Shown here in pieces: positions 1 through 12,030 of a DNA stretch of 64,000 nucleotides. The notes under the pieces are model-generated. The model made no database searches. It saw only the letters and a program-made list of their open reading frames with translations, and had not been told where the DNA came from. The stretch's first letter is position 1; each line of letters starts with the position of its first letter. The position numbers and the translations under genes are program-made. The DNA is from Helianthus annuus. Taxonomy: Eukaryota; Streptophyta; Magnoliopsida; Asterales; Asteraceae. The stretch is from assembly GCF_002127325.2 (NCBI RefSeq), contig NC_035435.2, positions 14,812,002-14,876,001 on the forward strand, read 5' to 3'.

Positions 1-129
1 TTTATTAGGTCAATTTAAACTTATTTTATATATAATCTATTTTTTTCTCTTTAACTTGTCCGTTTATTAACAGTTAGTCCAATTTAAAATATTGTGTTTA
101 TATGTTTATAACAATATATATAGCGGACC

Positions 130-517
130 GCTAAAATGAGAACCACCTCGAGTTGTAAGAACCGTGAGAACTACACCGTATGGGGCGAGGTGGACCAAAA
201 TGTTTTTCATAAACGTAGTTGCGTGTATTATAAACACATTTGTAAAAAAAATTCAAAAAAAAAATGTCGTGTGTGTAGTTTTGAGAACCACAAGTTTTGT
301 TTACGGGTACCGTAAATCTAACCGGAAAATTTACGGGTACCGTAAACACAAACTTGTGGTGCTCAAAACTACACACACGACATTTTTTTTTGAATTTTTT
401 TTACAAATGTGTTTATAATACACGCATCTACGTTTATGAAAAAAAATTTTGGTCCACCTCGCCCCGGATCAAAAAGTTCTTACGGTTCTTACAACTCGAG
501 GTGGTTCTTATTTTAGC
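130..517. mobile_element. Fold-back MITE with very long inverted arms
   Basis: The left arm starts GCTAAAATGAGAACCACC and the right arm ends with its reverse complement, GGTGGTTCTTATTTTAGC. Pairing continues with few mismatches for about 190 bp on each side, so almost the whole element is one large palindrome. The centre holds TTTACGGGTACCGTAAA twice. Overlapping open frames on both strands are by-products of the palindrome. No transposase is present. The flanks are TA-rich, so the target duplication cannot be read with confidence. A Mutator-like or fold-back origin is possible but unproven. Confidence 0.8.
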
Positions 518-521
518 GCAA

Positions 522-552
522 TTATATATATATATATATACACATATATATA
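522..552. repeat. (TA)n microsatellite
   Basis: Alternating TA with one CACA interruption. It separates the fold-back MITE from the next element and matches the (TA)n tracts that flank similar elements near 15.1, 63.0 and 63.7 kb. Confidence 0.9.
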
Positions 553-1137
553 GGGTAGGGTTCTAGAGTGAATTGGATTACATCATCTAGAGATTTTTAA
601 ACAATGGCAAGATTGTAATTATAAGGGTATTTGTGTCTTTTGTATATTGCATTTATTAAACAATATAATCAAAATCCCTAAAATCTCGCTAGTTTCCGAA
701 TATACAAGATACATAGTTGTTAGTGTATACACATGTGTACAGTCTCGCTAGTATCAGTTATACAATATACACAATTGTTAGTTTATACACATGTGTACAG
801 TCTCGTTAACTATCAGTTTATACAAGATACAAAGCTGTTAGTTTATACACATGTGTACAGTCTTTTATACATCTGTGTATTATATTCAGAAATGGTTACA
901 TATGTGTATATTAACAACATATAGTATATTAGGCATGCACACGAGTAGATTCATATAAAAATTATGAAATTAATGAAAATGAAACATATCACATGTATGC
1001 AAAAATAAATAAATTCATCACATATTCAAAAAAAAAAAAAAGATTAGCGCCCAAAAAAATTACAATTTCAATCTCAGAGAAATTTTTTAATGTTTATTGA
1101 AAATTAAAAAAAAAGTTAAAAACAATGTATTCTAATA
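553..1137. mobile_element. Left part of a microsatellite-flanked MITE
   Basis: The element begins GGGTAGGGTTCTAGAGTGAA directly after the (TA)n tract. A similar end in inverse orientation, followed by TATATAT, lies at 14545-14582. If these are the two ends of one element, it is about 757 bp long and is split by the candidate Helitron at 1138-14410. Rice Micron elements are a known precedent for MITEs sitting inside (TA)n tracts. No gene is seen here. The stretch also contains a three-copy tandem repeat (715-870). Confidence 0.5.
715..870. repeat. Tandem repeat, about 58-60 bp unit, three copies
   Basis: The block TATACACATGTGTACAGTCT recurs near 725, 785 and 845, with the intervening sequence (CAGTTATACAA, TTGTTAGT) also repeated. 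The shared core ACACATGTGT is a palindrome. Open frames here are short and unlikely to be coding. Confidence 0.8.
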
Positions 1138-1287
1138 TCTATATATACGAATAACAAAAGAAAAACAATATTCATGTTAAAATTAAACAAAATCTATTAT
1201 ATATAATAAATGAAAAGATTTGGGCTGATGTGGCATTAGATTAGAGCTTCTTGGATGCCTTTTTGGTGGGAAAATAACATGGATATT

Positions 1288-1732
1288 TGTAGGATCGTTC
1301 TGCGACCCGAACGAGTCGTTCAGAGGTAATTCTATCAAATACAGGTGCGGAAAACAAGTATTTGACGCAGGAACATCTTTAATATCACTTTAAACACCTT
1401 TTCTATTGATATATAACAGATTCTGGTACAATCTCGATCCGGCAGCACCTCGGTACGAGTTTCGACAAATCGTTACAACTGATTCGCGCCAGGGACCTAT
1501 TTATAGACAAACAGGTTCGCTCCAAGGTACCATGTTCACATAAGCGAACCGACCTTGAACAAATGAGCGGACCAAAGTCTTGACACATAAGCGAACCTAA
1601 CATGTCCCTATAAGTGAACCTCACTCTAAAACTCTATACAATCTCCTATTTTCTCGTACAACGTGCCCTGATTTAACATTCTAATACTATGACTCGATCC
1701 AAAACGAAGTCAACAGATGAAATGCACCAACA
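1288..1732 (-). repeat. 3' LTR of Copia element 1
   Basis: Read on the minus strand it starts TGTTGGTGCATTTCATC and ends CGATCCTACA, so it keeps the usual TG...CA ends. A TATA box (CTATAAATAGG on the minus strand) lies near 1496-1509. The adjacent purine-rich tract at 1733-1744 (GAGGGGGAGTC on the minus strand) fits the plus-strand priming site. Confidence 0.92.
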
Positions 1733-1861
1733 GACTCCCCCTCAGATGTTGACGGAGTGCCATCGAACGGAGTGTCATCGAGTCATATCACACTGTCTTC
1801 AATCTTCTGTCTTGATCAGCCACTAGGCTTTTCTCTATCTTCGTCTCTTTCTCTTCTATCA

Positions 1862-4304
1862 TGTCACACCCCCAAATTACCACCTAGGGTATGTCCCTAT
1901 TGGAGGTGCAACGATCCAACTAAGAGCCACCAATCATATCAAACACAAGTAATAATGTATTAAAATACCCAATTGAAAATAATGTATCGTTTGTAAACTT
2001 AACCAAAACCAAAGTAATGAGCGGAAGCATAAATGTATAAGTGTGTAAATGTATCAAAACCAAATCAATGTAATTGTTCATCATGACCACAACCACTCCA
2101 GCAGCATCAGATGACAAGTTCCCCAAGTTCCTTCAATGATTACCTACAAGCATGTAACAAGTGTGTCAGACTACGCTGGTGAGTTCAAGGTTTGTGTTTG
2201 TTACCATGTTGTGTTATCAATACTGTGAGTAAAACTGTTTGCAAGACGATAGGTTGTTTATTATTATGATGATTGATGTTTCGATGTTGTTATTACTCGA
2301 TTACCGAATGGCCATATGATATGTAATTGCCAACCCCAATGCCTCTATCAAAGCATTGGTCATGTTTTAAGGTAATTAGTTCACGCCCGTTCTCCTCGAA
2401 CGTCGTGAGGGTGCCAAACCTAATAGCGCTATCAACTAATAACCCCCGTTGCCCTACAAGCAACGTACCGGTAGATATAGTGGTCTTACAATGATAGAAA
2501 ACTGAGTACGATACCCAACATCTCATTACACATGCATTCCTCTTTGGAACGTTACCCGTTATCCCTTCCCTGGGATCCATGCTTGATAAAGAGCAATGAA
2601 CTCACCTTAGGTTTGCTTGGTTTAGACAAGCGACTTGTTAATTTATTCAATACTCGCGACCTAGGAGAGTGTTTGGTGTTTATCAGTTTCACAATTCATT
2701 TTCAAGTATCATCACATAAGTCACGTATAAGAAATGCATATGATCATTCAATTCTTTAATGTCTTTAAAGTCAAACAGTACATTGAATCACACGATAATT
2801 CCCACAAGCATAAACAGTATATATGTCCGGTCCTTGTATCACTTACCATTTACTCATTTAGTTCACACATTCTCATAGTTTAGTATATACACATTAGTGG
2901 GCTCGATTATCACACACAACCCACTCCATCCGGTTATTTATTTAAGTGGGACGGCCCAAGTTTCATGGCCCATGTTCAACACCTCATACACGGCTAATCA
3001 ATCTGTCAAGCACACTCTTTGCATCAATTCACATTCCCTAACTTGACCATACGTTAATACACTACAGTTGTGGACATGCATCGATTTCCTTGATTTAGTG
3101 ACTATTATGGGCTTAATTAAATCAGCATATAATCTTATCACCATGCTATTCAACACATTAAATCAACTAATGCATATCACTTTCAATTCACAGCATAACA
3201 TCAGGTAGGATAAGTATTCAACAGTGGTTCTTTCATGCGTATGAGTCATTGCGGTTTCGCTCGATAATACCCGACACAACGTTCTAAGGCAGTCTAGTAA
3301 TGCGATCTGGAAGATGGCATAACTATGAGGCCATGAGTCATCACGATAGGGTTCTATATACTTGGTTGGGCTCGGTTCCGTTCATAACAATTAAGCAGTC
3401 AAATCATATACTTTACACAATTAACATTACAGTTCATGCATGACCATACGTAACCCTAGTTTGTTTCTAACCCTACTCGACATCTGACTGGCATATAAGC
3501 ACACATATAACATATAACAAACAAATGAAGGGTAATAACCTATGATTCAGTCGACCAAGATGCACCCAAACCGGAGAGTGGAAGCTTCCGTACTGCCGTC
3601 CCTTTTACGAGTTCCCTAGGTTGCGTATAAACGAGGTCTTAGTCACAGAATCACAGTCGCATAAGCAACAAAGATCGAGGGTGATAATACTAACCGAGTG
3701 ATCTATGCTCCGAAGGAGAGCCTGCTATGCCGTCGCTACTCAGAACAAGGAAGTAGGGTTTGGTGTGTGCATTATCAGTTACGTACACAGGGGTATAAAG
3801 ATGAGGGTTTTGGGCCGGTGGCTTACTTAGCAAAACGAGAGTTATATGGGCCGGCTCCCTTTACTAAACATATTATTGAATTGGTATTGGATTGGATCAA
3901 GACTTAGGTGCGGACCTATGTCGTGAGTGGTCCTGACTCGCTTACCCGACCCACTAACTAAGGCCCATAAGGTCCGATTGGCCCATACACAAGTTAAATC
4001 TAAATAGTCGGGTACGCGAGGTCCAATAAACGATTTCAAGTACACACTTCGCGTTACACACTTCGCACACATAGCATTACCAACACACACGTAAGTAAAT
4101 GAATTTGCACGATCGCGAAATAAAATAATTAAATACCGAGATACGCGTCAAAGGTTGTGGAATCTAAGTCATACTAACCTCAGAATTACGGGTTGTCACA
4201 TCATCCCCAACTTGAAGGAGATTTCGTCCCGAAATTTGACAAGCAGCCGCTGGGGAGAGAGATGGGGAGATCAAGATTGTTGTGGGTTCTACTCGGTTGT
4301 GACA
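1862..4304 (-). mobile_element. Gypsy (Tekay-like) remnant: one LTR plus a scrap of interior
   Basis: An LTR-like block of 2339 bp (1862-4200) has ends TGTGACAACCC...GGGTGTGACA on the minus strand. It is followed by about 100 bp of interior that resembles the region beside the 3' LTR of the Tekay element at 46282, including a CCCGAAAT-type hairpin. The insertion is flanked by TATCA at 1857-1861 and 4305-4309. Nearly all of the interior and the other LTR are gone. No coding frame longer than about 100 residues is convincing, so this 2.4-kb stretch carries no gene that I recognise. Confidence 0.75.
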
Positions 4305-4309
4305 TATCA

Positions 4310-6110
4310 TCAACAGACTCTCCTTCACAAAGCTTTGACATCTTTTGAGTGTATCAAGTCCAACTTGTACTCCCCCTCAAATGTTGAATCTGTCTGCATA
4401 TCAACTCAAACACACCATGAGTTTTATGATAAACGATTTAAGACTATAACCATCACCAATTAACAAATTAACCTGCCAATCAGATACTGATGAACCAATA
4501 GGAATTGTGACAAATTTCTTATCAATTTAAAACACAATTTCCCAAACCAATTTGTTCATCATGTTTAGCACTTTTGAATTTTGAAAATCAGCTTTTCAAC
4601 ATTAGTTGTCAAAAATCTTTTTGTATTCAAAAATTCATGCTAAAACACATCAAAAATCTTTTTGGATTTTTCTGAAAGAAAATGAAAATGCAGAAATAAA
4701 CTATTTACAGACAATATTTTTGTGAGCTCGTGCAAGAGGATCATATCAGTTTTTGAGACAAATCACCAACACCGTTAAGCTTTAAACATTCTCAGTTCTA
4801 AACAATTTACCTAGATTGTCAGTATGTTTGTCCACTTAAATTTTCACACAGACTTCAATTGATTCGAGATACGATATTAATGTTTTAGAGACTTAAACTT
4901 GAATGTGTATCACTCCACTTGAATATACTCCTGTATCCAGATCCCAATGTTCAGTCTTACAGGTGAGTATACCACAGATGATATCTTTAAAGGGGTTAGA
5001 TGCGAAACCGTGAGAGCTCAGGTCAGAACTTTCGTTCAGCAGAGAGATGACGGCTCGACTTTTGGTGGGTCCCCTTTAGGGGATCTTTTCTTCAACAGCA
5101 ATGACTATCAATTTTATTGTTCATCGATTTGCTGAGGGCTGCGCTTTTTCAAGCATTTGCAGAAAGTATTATCCGGGGACTAGGTCAGTACTTCCATACA
5201 GCAGAAGTCCTGGGATAATACCCCAGATATCACTAAGTATAAAGACCTAGTATCTCAGAATACGGGACCTTTCAAACAAGATTTCGGGGGTTACCCATAT
5301 ATCCAAGAATAGTTACCCACGAATCAAGCAAGTTTGATTTAGGTTTATATCTCGTTTCAATTTACTAAATGTGCGAAAATCTACTGACACATCCGCAGTA
5401 AGATCGTTTATCACATTTTGACTTTTCAATTTTTTAGCGTGTCGTGATAGTCCACTGATGTACTATCATTTCCTCTTTTATGCAACAAAAACTCATTTTT
5501 GATTTTATCATGTTTTTGACTTTTTCAAATTTTCTGATGTTTTTGGATTTTCTGAAAATTTTCTACTCCCCCTAAAATTCAAATACATCCAAAGAAAATT
5601 AAAACCAAACTGTACAGAACGTGACAACCGATATCGAATTACATCAAATCGCCATTCACAAGTGCATAAACAATCAGAACTCCCCCTATCAACAAACTAT
5701 TTTCCCATTTAGATTTCAAAACACTTAAGTTTGTTTTAATCAAAATGGTTTTTCCGGAAAATAAGTTTGATTAATTTTACCAATTGTAGGTTTAACAAAC
5801 AAGTGTTCGGGGGTGTGGTTCATCATTTTGTCTATCGACCAATGTAGGAAAATACAAGTACAAATTAATGTCCTTGATTATCCATATGCAATCAAAGTAT
5901 CTCATCACTTGAAAAAAATAATCACCAAACATAAACAAACCTCGTTTACCATTTGTATGAATGACGTTACCGAATTAAATTCAAGAAAGATGTCGATTCA
6001 TGCTCCACGCTTACCAACCTGGGAGCTCCGGCAAGTCCTGAGACTTATTGTTCAAAGTATGTACCATCCCAGTCACAAACCAGAGATGGTTCAACTTTTT
6101 CCTTCTTTAT
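4310..6110 (-). other. Long 3' non-coding region of Copia element 1
   Basis: This stretch lies between the end of gag and the 3' LTR and holds no convincing gene. On the minus strand it contains several purine-rich tracts (minus strand of ACTCCCCCT at about 4370, 5565 and 5680). It also shares blocks with the 3' region of Copia element 2 (24460-25100): GAAATGATAGTACATCAGTGG, and AAGTACTGACCT near 5190. The match shows that the two elements belong to related families. Confidence 0.65.
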
Positions 6111-6119
6111 CTTCTTCGC

Positions 6120-7475
6120 TTAGAATTCTTTAACTTCATTGACTTTTTGATCAATCATCTTTCCAAAGATATGCTTGACTTTGGAGTTAAAGATTTTATC
6201 AGCATCAAAATCCTGTTCATCATGATAAAATTGATTAGAAATCTCAACTTTACCAATCTTCTTCTTGTAATTTTCAGCCCGAAGTAATGGAAATTCTTCA
6301 TCATTAACAATCGGAACTGAGTTCTCAATTTTTACATCAGCTTCACATTTTGAAATAACTTGTGGCTCAACTGACTTTGTGGAATCAGTTTCATCGCCTG
6401 AAGATAGCTCCTCTGATTTCAACCTATCAGAATCATCGCTAGAGCTTTCACCACCCTTCTTCACAACCCATTTTTGTTTATCAGATTTTACATTCTTTTT
6501 GTAAAACTTGTTCGAACTCTCACCCTCTTCAAAAATAGAATTTTTAAACAATTTAGTTCTATCCAGTGGTGATTCAAACGCAAACACCTTTTCTGATATT
6601 TTGCGAAAAACTCCCTGTTTTGATTGTATCGCCTGGGAACAATCTTTGGCGATATGTCCAACGTTGTTGCACTTGAAACAGGTTCTCGAGTCCTTCTTTT
6701 GTTCAGCTACCTTCTTCAACTCAGCTTGTTTCTTTTTCAGAAACTCACTGTTTGTTTCCCTCCAGAAACTTGTCTTTTCTTCTTCATCAGTTGATGTACC
6801 TGAAACAAATGACATTTTGGATTTAAAATCACGAACATATTTTTCATTTTTCTGTTTTTCTGTAGGAGTAAAACCTAATCCTTTCTTTTTGAAATTACCG
6901 TTATGGTTTGATTTCTTTTGGAAACCTGAACCAGAACTGTAATTCTTTTTCTTCTTTAATCTCTGTTGAACTCTTGAGGTGTAATATCTTGGTTTTTCAT
7001 TAAGACATAAGTCTTTTATTTCAGAAATATTAATTTCTGTGAGTATAAAAACCTTTTTTATCAAATTAGTTTTGACACCTCTTATTGGAAATTCTTCATC
7101 AGAATATAATTTGTCAGAATCATTCAAAGTGTAAGCAACTTTAAACAATCCATCATCCAAATTAGATTTTGACAGCAAAAACTTTCTATCATAAACTAAT
7201 TTGTCCTGTTTTTCCGATTGACTCTGTGTGCATGACCCAGACTTTGACTCTTCAACATCATCACTCTCTAACACATGATCCACGACTTTCTTCATTAATT
7301 GAGACTGTTGATCAGTGTCAGATGATGTAAATACAACATCAATACTTTCTGGAAGATTTACTGACGACTCTGACTCCCACTGTAAATTTGTGGCCTTTTT
7401 GACTCTTTCATCGTTTGGATATCTGGGCAAATATCCATTTTCCAGCGGGGGTGGACACTTATTGTAACTGACACC
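6120..7475 (-). pseudogene. Truncated Copia gag (C-terminal part, one zinc knuckle)
   Basis: Gag is the nucleocapsid polyprotein that packages element RNA into cytoplasmic particles. The minus-strand frame is open for about 450 codons. It is rich in Ser, Lys and Glu and has one CCHC knuckle, CFKCNNVGHIAKDC. The segment LYSDEEFPI matches IYSDKDFPI in the gag of Copia element 2. The conventional start at 7430 is not the native one: the frame continues upstream (GVSYNKCPPP) right up to the LTR junction at 7477. The N-terminal UBN2-type half is therefore missing. The frame ends VKEF-stop at 6120, followed by a further degenerate stretch. It is a broken remnant, not a functional gag. Confidence 0.85.
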
Positions 7476-7477
7476 TT

Positions 7478-7922
7478 TCTAGGATCGTTCTGCGACCCGA
7501 ACGAGTCGTTCAGAGGTAATTCTATCAAATACAGGTGCGGAAAACAAGTATTTGACGCAGGAACAGCTTTAATATCACTTTAAACACCTTTTCTATTGAT
7601 ATATAACAGATTCTGGTACAATCTCGATCCGGCAGCACCTCGGTACGAGTTTCGACAAATCGTTACAACTGATTCGCTCCAGGGACCTATTTATAGACAA
7701 ACAGGTTCGCTCGAAGGTACCATGTTCACATAAGCGAACCGACCTTGAACAAATGAGCGGACCAAAGTCTTGACACATAAGCGAACCTAACATGTCCCTA
7801 TAAGCGAACCTCACTCTAAAACTCTATACAATCTCCTATTTTCTCGTACAACGTGCCCTGATTTAACATTCTAATACTAAGACTTGATCCAAAACGAAGT
7901 CAACTGATGAAATGCACCAACA
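7478..7922 (-). repeat. 5' LTR of Copia element 1
   Basis: This is nearly identical to 1288-1732, with a TATA box at about 7686-7699 (minus strand). Its inner end is CGATCCTAGA rather than CGATCCTACA, so the terminal CA has been lost. The next bases read K-G-V-S-Y in the gag frame rather than a tRNA primer-binding site. Confidence 0.92.
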
Positions 7923-7927
7923 ATATT

Positions 7928-8480
7928 TACATTGCTCGCGGATCCAATTTTGAGCTACGCGACCCGATCCATCTATGCAATCCGGATTCCATATATAAAC
8001 CTTTTTTCTTTTTTGGAACTTATAGAAAACCCTAATCTCCCACTCTTCTTCGCCGTTTCATCTAATTGGAACCTATAGAAAACCTAATCTCCTGCTCTTC
8101 TTCGCCGTTTCATCTAAATAATCACAACGAATCACTCCCAGGTATGATGTATCACCTCTGTTCTTCAATCGATTATACGATTTCTTGATTTTTTCTTTTG
8201 TGCGCCGATCTATATTGCGGGTATACAAAATGACAAAAAAATGCAAAATGTTCCACCATTTACCAAACCATCTTTGTCAAAGAGTTGGTTGTTATAATCA
8301 AAGTGACAGAAGACTAATCAAATGGTGGCTGCTTCTTGATGAAGGTTGATGGCTATACAAAACCAGAAGCAAGATGAATACTGCCCACCATAATAATAGC
8401 TGACCTCACTTCTCTTATCTTCTACTCAACCACTAAACTGTACTTGCAGGCAGGCAGCCATTAATTAGGGTTTGATTAAG
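7928..8480 (+). promoter_or_regulatory. Captured promoter and leader-like sequence
   Basis: A TATA-like box (CATATATAAACC, about 7990) is followed by a tandem duplication of roughly 50 bp (8020-8066 and 8067-8115; shared block CTCTTCTTCGCCGTTTCATC) that looks like a 5' untranslated leader. A possible splice donor, CAG/GTATGATG, lies at about 8141. The remainder runs into the NAC fragment and has no open frame of note. It may be gene-derived sequence carried by the candidate Helitron. Confidence 0.4.
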
Positions 8481-8481
8481 G

Positions 8482-8635
8482 ATGGAAGATGGTCTTCCTC
8501 CTTGGTCCAGGTTCCATCCAACTGATGAAGAACTCATCACTTTTTATCTCTGTTAGAAGGTTTCTGATTCATCTTTTCCTGCTAAAGCAATTGCTGAGGT
8601 TGATCTCAATAAACGTGAACCTTGGGACCTCCCAG
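8482..8635 (+). pseudogene. NAC-domain transcription factor, first-exon fragment
   Basis: The frame reads MEDGLPPWSRFHPTDEELIT, matching the NAC subdomain A signature (PPGFRFHPTDEEL), followed by IAEVDLNKREPWDLP (subdomain B). NAC proteins are plant nuclear DNA-binding regulators. A TAG stop at 8554-8556 interrupts the frame at codon 25, and the usual GFR before FHPTDEE is altered to WSR. The exon ends at a GT donor (CCCAG/GTATTAT) where NAC genes commonly have their first intron. No further NAC exons follow, so this is a captured, dead fragment. Residue choice resembles the CUC/NAC021-type subgroup, but subgroup assignment is uncertain. Confidence 0.85.
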
Positions 8636-9631
8636 GTATTATATATGTTCTTTTTTTTTCTCTTCATATATATTTTACTTCATTAATTCATGTGAAAATT
8701 TGTATACTATGTGATTTGAAAGAGGTATAAAAATATGTAATCTTTTTAAAAAATAATGGTTACATATCTTTAAACCAAAAAAGGGTTTTAATTTGGTGAA
8801 TTCGTACATTTTTTTTGTTACAAAGAGGTGTTTGTGGTTTTGTTGAGTAGGTTTTGACAAAAGTTCTGCAAAATAGCAAATCAAATTACTGTTTTGAACC
8901 ATTTTTTTTTCAAACTTGTTGGTTTTTACTAGGTTTTAATTTGAGCGGGCTACAAGTCTTCAAAGGGGATTGGGAACTACACACACGATTTGAGGTTTTG
9001 GGTTTCAATCCAATCCGTATAATTCTTCTCAATATCTCTCTGATCCTTCCATTTTTTTAGGTAAAGTTCATCAATTATATCGCTTCAAATTGTTAATTTT
9101 GTGTTACATTAATTCTTCGATCAGGGTTTGGCATTCGATGTGAAAATTTTTTGGTTGACTGTTGTTTGTTTCCTTCAAATTCACAAATTTTTGGTACTGG
9201 GTCGAGGTATTTTTGTTCCATTTGTTGTTTGTGTATTGTTTTGGAGTGTGTGTGGAGGATTTGTTTGGAAAAAAGGTGTTTAAAATCATCAGTATTGAGG
9301 TTTTGTGTGAGTTGCACACCAAGTGTTGGTGTAAATGCCTAAAAGAATTCTTTTTTGTAATTAGTCATTTAATTTTTTTTTAAATTTCATTGTGGCTGAT
9401 GTAATCAAATTGGAATTTAGATAGGCATGAAAAAAACAAAGCAACAGTCTGTTGGTGACTTGGTTTTAAAAAGCGAGAAGCACACCAAGTCAACATGGTC
9501 TAAAACGCCAGGCGCAACCGCGCAAGTTGAGATATGAACCTTTTTTGCGGATTATGACCTAAATAGGCATCTTATGAACCTTCTTCTTGCTGATCATGAC
9601 CTAAATAGGCTTTTCATGTTTGACTTGCAGG

Positions 9632-9768
9632 AGTGTCAACTACCGAGACAACGCAGTCCATGGCCAAACTGTATTTGCAAAAGTTGCTTTCATCATTTCA
9701 AAGTCTTTACTGATCTCTATTGTTGTCACTCATGGTTGGGATCCTCGAATGCACAATGGGGCTCTTGA
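9632..9768 (+). pseudogene. Unidentified exon-like fragment
   Basis: A 137-bp block is bounded by TTGCAG before and GTACTT after, as an internal exon would be. One frame is open throughout (begins SVNYRDNAVHG, ends MHNGALE) and is hydrophobic in the middle. I do not recognise the family. It sits between the NAC and phospholipase C fragments on the same strand, so it is probably another captured piece. Confidence 0.4.
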
Positions 9769-10712
9769 GGTACTTTTTCTTTACCTACTTTCTTAATCTT
9801 ATAACTATTCTCCTGCTCTAACTTAGCATTAGCTGATCAAGCTCTCTTCCAATGTGTAATATAACTATTCCCCTACTCTAACCCTTTACATCAGGACCAT
9901 AGAGTGGCATCTAAAAGGAATCTCGATATAAAGGGACATTGATTCGCGAGCGGTAGTGGTTATATAGGTGTATGTAGCACTTTTTAAACGGAGGGACTCA
10001 GACTAAAAAGACCTACGATCTAAGCTTAAGGGATAATGCTGAAACGCAGGTAATTCATCACTCATTCTTGGTTTTATTAAAGTTTAAATTCATTTATCAG
10101 TTGACATTAAAATTTTCGTTAGATGTCTAATACATACGTCATCTATCATATGTCTATTAAAAAGTTAAAATGTAATTTGTATATTAAAAATCTAATAATG
10201 TCATATGAGGAACCATGGGCGTTTAATCCTAAAGTTTTTTTTTTCCTAATAGTGATTGCAGTGATGCTTCTTTTAATGTAGCTATGAAGCAACATGGAGA
10301 AGAGTCACTTCCTCCCATTTATTTGATATTTGATTGTGTAAGATTTCGATTTACCTTTCCTTTGGTCATTGATTAAGGTCTCTGATGGCGGTTTTTTGTG
10401 GGTTTGTTGATTTCGTAGTGAAAATCATTTGGAATGCCTATTTGAAGTATATGAATATGTCACAACTCAAGTAAACATAGCAATTGAGGTATTATCATAC
10501 TTATTCTGTAATGTGATTTACTATTCTAGGAGGTACGGTTTGATTTTTGTAAATAAGATTATCTAAAAATTTGATGTATACAACTTTTAGGTAAATATAT
10601 GAAGTGAATAATTTCTATTGTCAGTAGGAAATGAATAAAAAACAGCTAATGCTTTTGAACGGCTAAGGTGTTGGGCTTGCTCACAACAGACGCAAAATTA
10701 TAAGGAGTTAGC

Positions 10713-10876
10713 TAGGGATGAGCATTTGGTACCGGTTACCGGTGCCGTACCATACCGGTTACCGGTACCTATTTTTCTATTTTTTGATACCGGTATTTTG
10801 GTTGATTTACTGGTAAATTCCGGTACCGTACCAGTTATATTCAGTACCGATACCCATTTTACAATACTTATCCCTG
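10713..10876. mobile_element. Short hAT-like MITE with GGTACCGG words
   Basis: The left end is TAGGGATGAGCATT; the right end read inversely is CAGGGATAAGTATT. The 8-bp flanks GAGTTAGC and TAGTTGAC match at five positions, consistent with a decayed hAT-type target duplication. The subterminal part is filled with the palindromic words GGTACC and ACCGGT. No coding capacity. Confidence 0.6.
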
Positions 10877-11070
10877 TAGTTGACTCACAAGAAGGAACAA
10901 TTGCGCACCCACCCATTCCTGTTATAATTGAAAACAATAACAAGAAAATTATAATCAGTCTTTAAAAAGAAGTCAAATGGATTAAAACTCTTAAAGGAGA
11001 TTTTGATGACTATTGTGCGAATCATATATTCATGTATGTTGATCAAGAATTTTTGGTTATGTCTTCATAG

Positions 11071-12030
11071 GACGTTGACTACTCTGGTTCAACTGATCAA
11101 GTGTTTAAAGTCTATAAAGAATCATGCTTTTATAGCTTCTGAGTACCCTGTTGTGATTACTCTTAAAGACCACCTTACTAGTGATCTTCAGTCTAAAGCG
11201 GCTTCGGTGAGTAACTTTGCCTTTGTTTTTGTTTATAATTTATTTAGGACTTGAAATGACACCCTAAAAGATTCAATTTCAATGATTTAATTTATTTCCT
11301 TTATGATTGGAATGTAGATGGTTACTGAAACGTTTGGAGACATGTTGTTTACTCTTGATGCAACAAGTTTTGGGGAATTCCAGGGACCGGTTTGAAAAGA
11401 AGGATTATTGTATCTACTGAACCTCCTAAGGAGTTTCTTAAAGTAAAATAAAGTAAGATAAGTGGAAGTGGTTTATAGAAAGAGAACAATTCATCAGAAG
11501 CCTAGGGTGGTGAAATTCGCACCTATAGATCAAGGAGAGCGACTGATTTTAAGGTACTTAACTGTATTTGTTGAATACAAGGTGGGTTCCACGCTAATCG
11601 ACTATCTTCTTGTAGGATGATTTGGAGGAAGAAGAGGATGAACTTCAAGATGACAGTTGTGCCTCTGAATACAACAATTTAATTGCTATTCATGTTGGGA
11701 AGAGGATAGGTGGTTTAGACGATTGGCTGAGAGTTGACCTTGATAAATTGTCGATTTGTATCACACAATTCCTACGTCTTAGTTTAAGTGAGCAATAGCT
11801 TGAGAAAGCAGCAAGAACTCATCGGCCACATATTGTCAGATATTGTCTAATTTTTCACAGACATTTTATTTTTATTCATAAAGAAGATATGCGATGAATT
11901 GGCTTGCTTTAGATTCACTCAAAGGAATATTCTGATAGTGTATCTGAAGGGGATATAGTTCGAGTCATCTAATTACAACCCATTGATTGGGTGGATGCAT
12001 GGAGCTCAGAAGGTGGCATTTAATATGCAG
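11071..12030 (+). pseudogene. Phosphoinositide phospholipase C pseudogene (several exons)
   Basis: Plant PI-PLC cleaves phosphatidylinositol bisphosphate at the plasma membrane. Exon-like blocks are visible. 11071-11206 encodes [20 protein letters not shown], typical of the X catalytic domain, and ends at GTGAGT. 11318-11442 encodes VTETFGDMLFT and then, after a frame shift, IIVSTEPPKEFLK. 11616 to about 11836 encodes DDLEEEEDE and SEYNNLIAIHVGK. 11913-12030 encodes the Y-domain stretch NYNPLIGWMHGAQKVAFNMQ. In-frame stops (SLSEQ-stop, KGI-stop) and the shift make it non-functional. Upstream EF-hand-like and downstream C2 regions were not seen. It keeps introns, so it is a DNA-level copy rather than a processed pseudogene. 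Confidence 0.9.

Larger units (their letters stand above)
1288..7922 (-). mobile_element. Copia LTR element 1, internally deleted
   Basis: Two direct LTRs (1288-1732 and 7478-7922, 445 bp each) differ at about eight positions by eye (roughly 98% identity). The element is flanked by ATATT at 1283-1287 and 7923-7927. The minus orientation is set by the gag frame and by a purine-rich tract, read on the minus strand, next to the left LTR (1733-1744). The interior has only the C-terminal part of gag and a long 3' non-coding region. Protease, integrase, reverse transcriptase and RNase H are absent. No primer-binding site follows the right LTR, which joins directly to gag codons. A Gypsy remnant is nested at 1862-4304. 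Confidence 0.9.

Noticed and set aside
164..566. Overlapping open frames of 80-90 codons on both strands
   Set aside because: They fall inside a near-perfect palindrome, so each frame is mirrored on the other strand; composition is AT-rich with no domain.
1403..1624. Minus-strand 73-codon frame, repeated at 7593-7814
   Set aside because: It lies wholly within the two LTRs of Copia element 1; duplication reflects the LTR pair, not a conserved gene.
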